From NCBI RefSeq assembly GCF_014145325.1, contig NZ_JACHTF010000019.1, positions 17,947 through 81,946 of the forward strand: a stretch of 64,000 nucleotides of DNA. Reading direction: 5' to 3'. Position numbers and translations under genes: made by a program. This document shows positions 32,292 to 40,845 of this stretch, in pieces (position 1 is the first letter of the stretch; every line of letters starts with the position of its first letter). The stretch is from Marilutibacter spongiae. Lineage in GTDB: Bacteria; Pseudomonadota; Gammaproteobacteria; Xanthomonadales; Xanthomonadaceae. The notes beneath the pieces were generated by a model. It ran no database searches. It saw nothing but the letters and a program-made list of their open reading frames with translations, and was not told where the DNA came from.

Positions 32292-32308
32292 GCGCTTCGC
32301 GCGCTCAG
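32288..32308. terminator. Hairpin containing both convergent stop codons
   Basis: Stem CTGAGCGC (32288-32295) / GCGCTCAG (32301-32308), loop TTCGC. The left arm carries the TGA of the GNAT gene and the right arm the TGA (minus strand) of pbpC. It is symmetric and lacks a T-tract. Confidence 0.6.
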
Positions 32309-34671
32309 CGACCGGGTCGCGGCAGCACCCGGAACTCGACCCGGGCCCAGGCCCCGGTCTCCGCCAGCGCGGTGAGCGTATGCGTGCCGGGTTCGCCGAA
32401 GTCGTGCTCGAAACGCCCGCCGCCCACCGACTCGCCGACCAGGCGACCGTCCAGCAACCAGCGGATGCGCGCATCGCTGCCCACGGCCCGCAGCGACAGT
32501 CGCAGGCCGCGCGCGGCACCCGGCGCGGGCGCCAGGATCGCGCGGTCGTCCAGGCCTTCGATGCCCAGGTTCTCGTGGCCATCGCGTCCGTCGTCCGTGC
32601 AGTCGGCGGCCAGCGGCGGCAAGGCGGCCGCACGACGTTCGGCGCGTGTCAGCCAGGGCGACGCCAATGCCGGCCATCGCGCACGCTCGGCGGCGACCCG
32701 TCGATGCGGGCGCGCACAGTCGGCGGACAGGCGCTTGCCGGTCGTGCCATCGACCTGGAAACGCTCGATGCCCGCGTTCCACAGGCGGGCGCCGCGCTCG
32801 GCGGCGGTGGGCGGCACCACGCCGGCCAGGGTCCACGCGTCGCGCTTGCGGCGGCATAGCGAGGGCGCCCGCGGGTCGAAGGCCAGGCCCAGGGGCCAAC
32901 AGGCCTGGATGGCCTCCACCCCGGGGGGCGGTGGCGAGGCGGCGGCATCGCCGCGGTGGCGCGGCAAGGCGTTGACCACCTCGAACAACAGGGGCAAGGC
33001 AGTGACCGCGCCGTACTGACCCGGCAGCGGCGTGCCGTCGGGCCGCCCCACCCACACGCCCACCGTATGCCGGCGGGTGCCGCCGAGCGCCCACGCATCG
33101 CGGAAGCCGTAGCTGGTCCCGGTCTTCCAGGCCACGCGGGCGCGCCCGCTGGCGTCGAAGCTGTCGACGATGCCCGGACGGGGATTGTCCTCGAGGATCC
33201 CACGGACGATCCACGCCGCGCCGGGCGACAACAGGCGCCGGTCCGCGCGGGGATCGTCCGGCCGATAGCGCACCCGCCCGGCCAGCCCCCCGCGGTTGAG
33301 TGCCGCGTGCGCGCCGACGAGGTCCTCCAGGCGCGCGCCGGTACCGCCCAGGATCATCGACAGGTTCGGCGCGGCCCCGCGCGGCCAGTGCAGGTCGATC
33401 CCGGCATGCGCCAGGCGGGCGGCGAAGCGTACCGGCCCGACACGGTCGAGCAGGTCCACGGCGGGCACGTTGAGCGAGAGTTGCAGGGCCTCGGCGGCGC
33501 TCACGGGGCCGCGGTAGGCCGCGTCGAAGTTGCCCGGTCGGTAGTCGCCGAACGACTGTGGTGCGTCGACCATCAGGCTGCCGGAGTGGATCAGGCCATC
33601 GTCGATCGCCAATCCGTACAGGAAGGGCTTGAGGGTCGAGCCCGGCGAGCGCCAGGCGCGCACCATGTCGACGTGGCCCAGCCTCTCGGCATCGGCGAAC
33701 TCGACCGAACCCACGTACGCGCGCGCTTCCATTGTCGCGTTGTCCACCACCAGCAGGGCCGCCGAGGTCCGCGGCGGCAGGTCGGAGAAGTAGCTCGCGA
33801 CGCGCGCCTCCAGGGTGCGCTGGAGGTCGATGTCGAGGGTCGAGACGATGCGGCGCTCGCGCGGATGCGCCTGGCGCAGGCGGCGTGCCAGCAGGGCGGC
33901 GTGGCGCGGCGCATGCAGGCTGCGGGCGACGACCGGTTCGATGCGCGCGTCGGCCACCTCGCGCGCCGTCCATGTGCCCGTGGCCGCCATGCGGTCGAGC
34001 ACCTTGTCGCGCGCGGCGCGCGCCGCCTCGGGCTCGCGGTCGGGGCGCCAGCGGCTGGGCGCCTGCGGCAAGACCACCAGCAGCGCCGCCTCGGCATCGG
34101 AGAGCTTCGCCGCGGACTTGCCCAGGTAGGCCCAGCTTGCCGCCTCCACGCCCTCGATGGTGCCGCCGAAGGGCGCGCGGTCCAGGTACAGGCCCAGGAT
34201 CTCGCGCTTGGACAGGTGGACCTCCAACTGCAGCGCGCGCAGCACCTGCCGCGCCTTGGCCCAGGCGGTGCGGCTGCCGCCGGCCGGCGGGTCCAGGATC
34301 CTCGCCACCTGCATGGTCAGGGTGGACCCACCCGAGACCACGCGGCCATGCCGCAGCCATTGCCCGCCGGCCCGCAGCAGGGCGAGCGGATTCACCCCGG
34401 GGTGGCGCCAGAACCAGCGGTCCTCGTACGCGAGCAGGGCCTCGAGGTAGCGCGGCGATACCTCGCCAGGCTCCACCGGATAGCGCCAGATGCCGCCGCG
34501 GTCGGCGAAGGCGCGCAGCGGGGTGCCGTCCGCGGCGAGCACCACCGCCCCGGCGTCGCCCGCGTCGGGCAAGGGCAGCGGGAAGGCAAGGTCGAGCAGC
34601 ATGGCGATCGTCGCCAGCAACAGGCCGGCGAGCGTGGTCTTGAGCAGGCGGCGGCGGGCGGTGCGGGTCAT
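32305..34671 (-). CDS. pbpC: Penicillin-binding protein 1C
   Basis: Bifunctional class A PBP. The 788 residues have an N-terminal membrane anchor (about 9-32), a GT51 transglycosylase domain with catalytic E83 in AYEDRWFWRHPGVNP, and a transpeptidase domain with the SxxK motif S345-K348 (SPGSTLKPF) and KTGTSYG. A BiPBP-type C-terminal domain carries the last 90 residues. It lies 74 bp downstream of the alpha-2-macroglobulin gene, the classical pbpC/yfhM pairing thought to repair the wall where a protease or host cell has breached the envelope. Confidence 0.94.
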   Translation of the reverse strand: MTRTARRRLLKTTLAGLLLATIAMLLDLAFPLPLPDAGDAGAVVLAADGTPLRAFADRGGIWRYPVEPGEVSPRYLEALLAYEDRWFWRHPGVNPLALLRAGGQWLRHGRVVSGGSTLTMQVARILDPPAGGSRTAWAKARQVLRALQLEVHLSKREILGLYLDRAPFGGTIEGVEAASWAYLGKSAAKLSDAEAALLVVLPQAPSRWRPDREPEAARAARDKVLDRMAATGTWTAREVADARIEPVVARSLHAPRHAALLARRLRQAHPRERRIVSTLDIDLQRTLEARVASYFSDLPPRTSAALLVVDNATMEARAYVGSVEFADAERLGHVDMVRAWRSPGSTLKPFLYGLAIDDGLIHSGSLMVDAPQSFGDYRPGNFDAAYRGPVSAAEALQLSLNVPAVDLLDRVGPVRFAARLAHAGIDLHWPRGAAPNLSMILGGTGARLEDLVGAHAALNRGGLAGRVRYRPDDPRADRRLLSPGAAWIVRGILEDNPRPGIVDSFDASGRARVAWKTGTSYGFRDAWALGGTRRHTVGVWVGRPDGTPLPGQYGAVTALPLLFEVVNALPRHRGDAAASPPPPGVEAIQACWPLGLAFDPRAPSLCRRKRDAWTLAGVVPPTAAERGARLWNAGIERFQVDGTTGKRLSADCARPHRRVAAERARWPALASPWLTRAERRAAALPPLAADCTDDGRDGHENLGIEGLDDRAILAPAPGAARGLRLSLRAVGSDARIRWLLDGRLVGESVGGGRFEHDFGEPGTHTLTALAETGAWARVEFRVLPRPGR

Positions 34672-34745
34672 GCCGGGGCGATCCAGGACCTCATGGTCGC
34701 CCTGCCCCGCCCGCCTCGTGCGGCGGGGGGACGGGCGAGCCTGCG

Positions 34746-37700
34746 TCAGTGCGTGCCGGGTGGCACCACGTCGACCGTGGCCGGCGAAGCCTTGCCGATG
34801 CCGCGCAACTCGGGGCGGTACATGTCCTCGACCATCGGCGGCGGGACCGTGTAATGCCCCGGCGTCACCGCGCGGACCAGGTAGAACAGCCGCGCGGTAT
34901 TGCCGCGGTCGAGCTTCACCGCGGCGACGTAGCGATCATCGCGGAACTCTTCGTGCCGGACCTGCGCGGCGTCCTCGCGCTCGCCGAGGTTGATGCCGTC
35001 GATGACCACGTCGGCCCACTGCGCGGCGTCGCCGAGGTTGAAGTTCTCGATCTCCAGGCCCGCGGGCAACAAGTCGGTCAACAGCGCGTCGGGCATGCTG
35101 CGGTCGCTGGTGATGCTGACCGCGGCCACCAGCACCTCGCCTTCCTCGAGGTCGCCCCCGGTCCAGGGCTTGCCGTCGGTGCGGTACCAGCGCCGGACGA
35201 CCTTCAGGACCGAGTCGTCGGCGGCCGGTGCCGTGCGCGGCACGCCGACGACCTCGAAGTTCGCGAACAGCGGCGTCGAGCCCTCCGGCTCGAACGCGAT
35301 GCCCGCGGCCAGGGCGTCGTGGTCGAAGTCGCGACCGATGAAGCGCGCCAGCGCCGCCTTCGTACGCGCATCTCCCACCGTCCACTCGCCCGACAGCTCG
35401 CGCGACTGGTCGGCCAGCAAGGCCTTGCCCAGGCGCGCCAGCGCGACCTGTTCCTGGGTGCTCAGCCACAGCCAGCCGCGATTGCGACGGGCATCGAGCT
35501 CGCGCGCCAGGTCGACCGAGCGCGCGTCGAACTCGGGCCGGGCGAGGTCGTGCTCGTGCAGCAACGCGATCATCAGGGCGTCGTCGCGCACCAGGCTGCC
35601 GTAGTCGCCCAGGTAGCGCGGCCGCTTCGCGCGGTCGCGGGCGAAACCGGCGGCGATCGCGCGGCCGCCGCGCGCCTTGTCGCCCTGCAGCGAGAGCGCC
35701 AGGCCCAGGTGCACGAGCGGCAGCCCGGTCAGGCTGCGGTCGCGGCGGTCGTCGAACATCGCCCGCAGCGTCCCCAGCGGCGCCCGGTTGACCCGGGCGA
35801 GCACGTAGCCGGCGTACGACTGGTAGGCGAAGCGCATGTGCTCGCGCTCGTCGTAGCCGTGGAAGCCCTGGTTGCCCGACAGCAGGTCCTCGCTGAGCAC
35901 CTTCAAGGCCTTCTGCAGCATCGCGTCGGGGACATCGAAGCCGGCCTCGCGCGCGTCGAGCAGGAACTCGACGATGTAGGGGGTGACGATCGGGTTGACG
36001 TAGTCGCCGTTGCCCCACATCGAGAAGTGGCCCGAGCTGACCTGCATGGACGACAGGCGCGCGAACGCCCCTTCCATGCGCGTCCTGCGCATGGCATCGC
36101 CCAGGCCGGCGACGCCGAGCATCCGCGCCGTCGCCTCGTCCAGCTCCAGCGCGGCATAGCCCTTGCTGGTGGTCTGCTCGGCGCAACCGTAGGGATAGCG
36201 CAAGGCATCCTTGAGCGCCGATGCGAACGGGATAGGCGGCATGGCGCTGACGGACAGGCGCGCGGTGACCGAATCGGGCATCAGCCCGCTGGCCAGGCCG
36301 GCGTCCATCCGCAGCGTGGCCAGCTCGTCCAGGACCTGGGTCCGCGCCCGTAGCACCGACGGCCAGCCTGCGCGCACGGGCAGGTCGTACTTGCGGTCGA
36401 CCTTGAAGCCGTTGCCCTCCACCCGCACCCGCACCTGCGCCGTGGTGTAGCCCTCACGCGCCTGCAGGGGGAAATCGAGGGTGGTCTTGCCGTCGACGGC
36501 GAGCGACGCGGTGCGGCTGGGTTCGCCGACCGACAGCGGGCCGACGCCATCGACGCGGACCTTGAACGCGCCGGGCTTGCCGGTGAAGTTCTGCAGGTCG
36601 AGCGTGAGCTTGCTGCGGTCGCCCGGCGCGAGCACGCGCGGCAGGCTGGCCTCGGCCAGGACCGGCGCGCGCACCACCACTTCGGCATCGCGGCTGCCGT
36701 AGCGGTCGCCGGCGAAAACCAGCGCCGACACCCGCAGGGTGCCGTTGAAATCCGGGACCGGCAGCTTGATCCGGGCGATGCCGCGGGCATCGAGCTTGAC
36801 CGGCCCGGCGAACAGGTCGACCGTCTGCACCCGCGCGGTGGGCCGCCGGGCCTGCGCCAGCGGCTGCAACGCCATGTCGCCACCGAATCGGATGCGCGCC
36901 ATCGCGCCGTCGAAGCTCTCGATCACGCGCCCGTACACGTCGTAGGCATCGACGCCGAGGCGACGCTGGGCGAAGAAGTGGCGGGCCGCGTCGGGCACCG
37001 GGAAGCGGGTGATGTTGAGGATGCCGACGTCGACCGCGGACACGGTCGCGTAGGACTCCTTGCCGGCCAGCTGCGGCGCGCTGACGGTCACTGCGAGGTC
37101 CTGCTCGGGCCGCATCATGTCGGGCACGGCAAGGCCGACGGCCACCGTGCGGTCGCGGCGATCCATGGGCACGTGGGCCACGCCGACCGCGCGCGCGGGG
37201 GTGATCTTGCTCGGTGCGCTGCCGCCGCGGAACACCAGCGCGGTGACGTAGACGTCGTGCCGCTCCCAGTCTTCGGTCACCGGGATCGACACGGTGGTGC
37301 CGGCCTTGGCTTCCACGCCCTGCACGAACAGCATGCGGTCGCTCTCCACCATCACCAGGCCCTTGCCCTCGTGCGGCGGCGTCAATGTCACCTCCAGCGT
37401 GTCGCCGGCGCGGTAGGCGGTCTTGTCCAGCGCGAGCTTGACCTTGTCGGGGCGCGCGTCCAGGCCGCGGTTGTCGTCGTTCCAGCTCCAACCGGCGGTG
37501 AACGGATACCGGGTGGCCAGGCCGGTGGCGGGATCGACCACGTCCAGCCGGTAGTCGCCCCACTCGACGGGGAAGTCCAGCTTCAGCGGCGCATCGCCGA
37601 CGTCGACCGTACGGGTCTCGATGTCTTCGTAACGACGCGTGAAGTCGTGGTCCCAGCCGCCGTCCTCGTCGTAGTTCCAGTGGTAGTCGCGATGTTCGCG

Positions 37701-39695
37701 CACCAGGGTCACGCGCAGGGCCTTGCCCGGTCGCGGCGCGCCCCCGGCATCCACGCGCCTGAGCTCGAAGCCGGCCGGGGCATTGGCATCGGTCCCGTCC
37801 TTGTCGTCGAACAGCGGCCGGATGCCGACCAGTGCGTCGGCGGGCCACAGCACGCGCTTGAGCGTGCGGTTGACGCTGCGGCCGCCGGTCTCGAACAGGC
37901 TGCCGGACACGATCGCGGCCACCGGGGTGTCGCCCTTGACCTCGTCGGGCAGCGCGATCGAGGCCTCCAGCCGGCCCTTCCCGTCGAGCGTGGCGTCGAT
38001 GACGTCGCGCGCCTCGCGCGGCAACGCCCGCGTGGGATCGCCGAAGAAGTAGCCCGGCAGCGATTCGACGGGATGCTGCTCCACGGCCACCGCCAGCTTC
38101 GCGGTGAAGCGGTTGCCGTCGGCGGGCGCGCCATACAGGTAGGCACCCGCGACCTCGAGCTCCAGCGGCTTGCCCGGCGCCAGCGTCGGCTGCGCGCTGT
38201 CGAGTTCGAGCTTCATCCGTTCGGGCAGGAACTCCTCGATGCGCAGGGTCATGCCCTGCACGGCCTCCTTGCTGTCGGGATCGCTGCGGAACTCGATCTT
38301 CCAGCGCCCGGTCGCGGCGTCGGCGGGGATGGCCTGTTCGTGGCGCACATAGCCCTGCGCATCGGGCGTGACGCGCGATTCGATCAGCGCCTTGCCGTCG
38401 GGCTGCACGTAACGCACGTACAGCGGCTGGCGCGCCTTGTCGCCCAGCGGGCGGCCGTCCTGGTCGCGCAGCAGCGCCGACACGCGAACGGTCTCGCCGG
38501 GACGGTACAGGTCGCGGCCGGACCATGCGAACACGTCGAACCAGGCCTGCTCGCGGCCGGCCACGGCGAACTCCGACAGATCCAGCGCCGGCTGGTTGAA
38601 GGGCAGCATGGACACGTCGCTGCCGCGCTGCGCGACGATCACGTGGCCGGCGTCGAGGCGGTAATCGAGCATCGCGTTGCCATGGCGATCGGTCTCGCCG
38701 GTCAACACCGGCTCGCCCCTGGCGTCGAGGATCCGCAGTTCCGCGGTGCTGATCGGCGCGCCGCTGGCCAGCGAGGCCGCGTGCACGAACAGCTTGTCGC
38801 CGTAGGCACGCACGTGCAGGCCGAGGTCGCTGACGGTGAAGAACGCGGTCTCCATCTGCTCGCTGAAGCGCCCCACCCGCTTCATGACCGCGAAGTACAG
38901 GCCCGGTTCCTGCAGCTCACGGATGTCCTGCAGGGGCAGGTAGGTCAGCACGCGCTCGTTGGGCTTGCCGTCGAGCGCGAAGCGGTTGACGTAGACCGGG
39001 TCGGCCATCTCCGCCAGCGGCACGTTGTCGCCATAGTCGGCGTCGAGCTCCCAGCCGCTGCGACGCCCGCCGCGCTGGTACTCGCCGAAGAAACGCGGCA
39101 GCGATTTCTCGCGCACGCGCAGGAATTCCACGTCGACCTCGGGTACGTTCACCGAGACCACCGGGAGGCCACGGCTCTCGCGCGCCGGCAGCACGCTGCC
39201 CTGCGAGGCGAAGCCCACCACCGGCTCCAGCGGGCCGGTGTGCACGGTCAGGTCCAGGGCGCGATCGAGGCGGTCGCCCCGCGCCGCCACCAGGCCCGCC
39301 TTCACCGCGACCTTGTAGTCCTTGTCCGCCTGTACGTGCGGGAAGCGCAGGATGCGCGCCTTGTCGTCCAGCACCCAGCCGCCCTTCACCACCGCGCCCT
39401 TGTCGTCGGTGACGGAGACCAGCGCGTCGAAATCCTGCGAGTCCACCAGCGGCTGGGTGAACTCCAGTGCGATGCCCAGCTCGCCATCGACCTCGTCGGG
39501 ATACGCCGAATCCAGCGCGAAGCCCTCGATCGCGGCCTTCTCCGCGCGCACCGGCGTCCCGGTGGTTTCGGGCAATTGGCCGTCGGTGTCGCGCCGGCAA
39601 CCGGCGAGCAAGGCCACGCCCAGGACCACCGCGAGGCTCCAATGCCAGGTGCCGTGTCCGCCCGATGACCGTCGATTCCAAGCCTGTCCCCGCAT
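34746..39695 (-). CDS. yfhM: Bacterial alpha-2-macroglobulin lipoprotein (YfhM-like)
   Basis: Periplasmic protease trap. The 1649 residues start MRGQAWNRRSSG at 39695 with GGGAG upstream; the frame back to 39845 is an extension without a ribosome binding site. Lipobox LLAG-C33 anchors it to the inner membrane. MG-type beta domains fill the first two thirds, and the bait region lies mid-protein. The thioester motif CAEQ (1171-1174) in YGCAEQTTSKGYAAL is intact, followed by the helical thioester domain and a C-terminal receptor-like domain. It is upstream of and co-oriented with pbpC. Confidence 0.94.
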   Translation of the reverse strand: MRGQAWNRRSSGGHGTWHWSLAVVLGVALLAGCRRDTDGQLPETTGTPVRAEKAAIEGFALDSAYPDEVDGELGIALEFTQPLVDSQDFDALVSVTDDKGAVVKGGWVLDDKARILRFPHVQADKDYKVAVKAGLVAARGDRLDRALDLTVHTGPLEPVVGFASQGSVLPARESRGLPVVSVNVPEVDVEFLRVREKSLPRFFGEYQRGGRRSGWELDADYGDNVPLAEMADPVYVNRFALDGKPNERVLTYLPLQDIRELQEPGLYFAVMKRVGRFSEQMETAFFTVSDLGLHVRAYGDKLFVHAASLASGAPISTAELRILDARGEPVLTGETDRHGNAMLDYRLDAGHVIVAQRGSDVSMLPFNQPALDLSEFAVAGREQAWFDVFAWSGRDLYRPGETVRVSALLRDQDGRPLGDKARQPLYVRYVQPDGKALIESRVTPDAQGYVRHEQAIPADAATGRWKIEFRSDPDSKEAVQGMTLRIEEFLPERMKLELDSAQPTLAPGKPLELEVAGAYLYGAPADGNRFTAKLAVAVEQHPVESLPGYFFGDPTRALPREARDVIDATLDGKGRLEASIALPDEVKGDTPVAAIVSGSLFETGGRSVNRTLKRVLWPADALVGIRPLFDDKDGTDANAPAGFELRRVDAGGAPRPGKALRVTLVREHRDYHWNYDEDGGWDHDFTRRYEDIETRTVDVGDAPLKLDFPVEWGDYRLDVVDPATGLATRYPFTAGWSWNDDNRGLDARPDKVKLALDKTAYRAGDTLEVTLTPPHEGKGLVMVESDRMLFVQGVEAKAGTTVSIPVTEDWERHDVYVTALVFRGGSAPSKITPARAVGVAHVPMDRRDRTVAVGLAVPDMMRPEQDLAVTVSAPQLAGKESYATVSAVDVGILNITRFPVPDAARHFFAQRRLGVDAYDVYGRVIESFDGAMARIRFGGDMALQPLAQARRPTARVQTVDLFAGPVKLDARGIARIKLPVPDFNGTLRVSALVFAGDRYGSRDAEVVVRAPVLAEASLPRVLAPGDRSKLTLDLQNFTGKPGAFKVRVDGVGPLSVGEPSRTASLAVDGKTTLDFPLQAREGYTTAQVRVRVEGNGFKVDRKYDLPVRAGWPSVLRARTQVLDELATLRMDAGLASGLMPDSVTARLSVSAMPPIPFASALKDALRYPYGCAEQTTSKGYAALELDEATARMLGVAGLGDAMRRTRMEGAFARLSSMQVSSGHFSMWGNGDYVNPIVTPYIVEFLLDAREAGFDVPDAMLQKALKVLSEDLLSGNQGFHGYDEREHMRFAYQSYAGYVLARVNRAPLGTLRAMFDDRRDRSLTGLPLVHLGLALSLQGDKARGGRAIAAGFARDRAKRPRYLGDYGSLVRDDALMIALLHEHDLARPEFDARSVDLARELDARRNRGWLWLSTQEQVALARLGKALLADQSRELSGEWTVGDARTKAALARFIGRDFDHDALAAGIAFEPEGSTPLFANFEVVGVPRTAPAADDSVLKVVRRWYRTDGKPWTGGDLEEGEVLVAAVSITSDRSMPDALLTDLLPAGLEIENFNLGDAAQWADVVIDGINLGEREDAAQVRHEEFRDDRYVAAVKLDRGNTARLFYLVRAVTPGHYTVPPPMVEDMYRPELRGIGKASPATVDVVPPGTH

Positions 39696-39834
39696 GCCGC
39701 GCTCCCTTTGTCCCCGACTGATGCTGCATCCGAGTATAGGGACGCCGGCGCGCGTACAGTAGCGGCCACCGCGCGCGACAGCGCGACGACGGGCGGGTAC
39801 GATGCGTCGGAGCGCGCCAGGAACGGGGAAAGGC

Positions 39835-40368
39835 ATGGACATCACGCTGTTGCTCGACCGTGCGCGTGCCGGCGACGGCGAAAGCCTGTCGCGGGCCTAT
39901 GGCCTGCTGTACGACGAGATGCGCAAGATCGCGCGCGGCCTGTTGCGCGGCGGCGAGGCGACCCTGACCCCGACCGTCCTGGTCAACGAGGCCTACCTGC
40001 GATTGAACGGGGCGAAGCTGTCGCCGGAGAACCGCAAGCACTTCTTCGCCACCTCCGCCCAGGCGATGCGCTGGATCGTGATGGACCACGCCAAGCGCTC
40101 CCGCGCGGCACGCCATGGCGGCGGGCTGGTGCGGGTCGAGCTGGACGGCGACTTCCCCGCCGAGTTCGACGCCGGCCGGATGCTCGCCCTCGACGCGGCG
40201 CTCGAACGCCTGGGCCGGATCGATCCCGCGCGTCGCGAGCTGGTCGAGCTGCGCTTCTTCGCAGGGCTGGACTATGCCGAGCTCGCGCCGCTGCTGGGAC
40301 GCTCCGAACGCACGCTCAAGCGCGAGTGGGCGGCGGCCCGCGCGGCACTGCAGGCGATGATGGAGTAG
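39835..40368 (+). CDS. ECF-type RNA polymerase sigma factor (TIGR02999-like)
   Basis: 177 residues: sigma-2 region at about 8-85 (LSRAYGLLYDEMRKIARGLL, TLTPTVLVNEAYLRLNG) and sigma-4 HTH at about 118-172 (RELVELRFFAGLDYAELAPLLGRSERTLKREWAAARAAL). The sequence belongs to the branch in which the usual acidic DAED-type motif of sigma 2.2 is replaced by TPTxLVxEAYLRL and which is typically encoded beside Ser/Thr kinases rather than an anti-sigma factor. A membrane kinase is encoded two genes downstream. Start ATG at 39835 with AGGAACGGGGA upstream. Confidence 0.88.
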   Translation: MDITLLLDRARAGDGESLSRAYGLLYDEMRKIARGLLRGGEATLTPTVLVNEAYLRLNGAKLSPENRKHFFATSAQAMRWIVMDHAKRSRAARHGGGLVRVELDGDFPAEFDAGRMLALDAALERLGRIDPARRELVELRFFAGLDYAELAPLLGRSERTLKREWAAARAALQAMME

Positions 40369-40402
40369 CGGTGGCCCGCGCCCCCGCCGGATGTCGAGTG
40401 TC

Positions 40403-40429
40403 GAAGGGAGGCCGCGCCGCGGCCCCTTC
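40403..40429 (+). terminator. Hairpin between the sigma factor gene and the rest of the operon
   Basis: Imperfect stem of GAAGG (40403-40407) with CCTTC (40425-40429) and GGCCGC with GCGGCC inside it, separated by a 2-base bulge and with a 3-base loop. It lies 35 bp after the sigma gene stop. There is no T-tract, so it is a possible attenuator or processing site. Confidence 0.4.
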
Positions 40430-40455
40430 CTTCCGCATACGGAGCCGACACCGTC

Positions 40456-40842
40456 ATGAATACCCGACACCCCGCCTGCCTGCTCGTGCTGGCGATCGCC
40501 ATTGCCAATCTCGCCGCCCCGCCGGTCCTTGCGCAGGGCCGTATGACCAGCCGACCTGCGCCGCCACGTCCCCCGACCAGCCAGAATGGATGCATGCTCG
40601 AGTCCGTCAGCGGCTGGCCCGGCGACCGCTACCGGATCAAGCGGCGGGCCGAGGACGCGGCGCGCGACCAATGGAAGGCAATGGTAAGGAGGACCCATGG
40701 CGATGACTTCGCCCGTTGGAAGCTGTCGAACCCCCATACCCGGCAGATCGAGTGCAAGGACTACCGAAACGGTTATGCCTGCTGGGCCAAGGCCACGCCC
40801 TGCGACGGGTCCGAGCCGCGCCTGTACGACCAGAGGCGATGA
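40456..40842 (+). CDS. Small exported Cys-containing protein of unknown function
   Basis: The 128-residue product has a clear Sec signal peptide (MNTRHPACLLVLAIAIANLAAPPVLA, likely cut after VLA), a Pro/Arg-rich stretch, then a compact domain with four Cys (NGCMLES, QIECKDY, GYACWAK, TPCDG), probably two periplasmic disulfides. No family is recognised. It sits between the sigma factor and kinase genes, 3 bp before the kinase start, so it is surely co-transcribed. A ligand or modulator of the kinase sensor region is one possibility. Confidence 0.8.
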   Translation: MNTRHPACLLVLAIAIANLAAPPVLAQGRMTSRPAPPRPPTSQNGCMLESVSGWPGDRYRIKRRAEDAARDQWKAMVRRTHGDDFARWKLSNPHTRQIECKDYRNGYACWAKATPCDGSEPRLYDQRR

Positions 40843-40845
40843 GCC

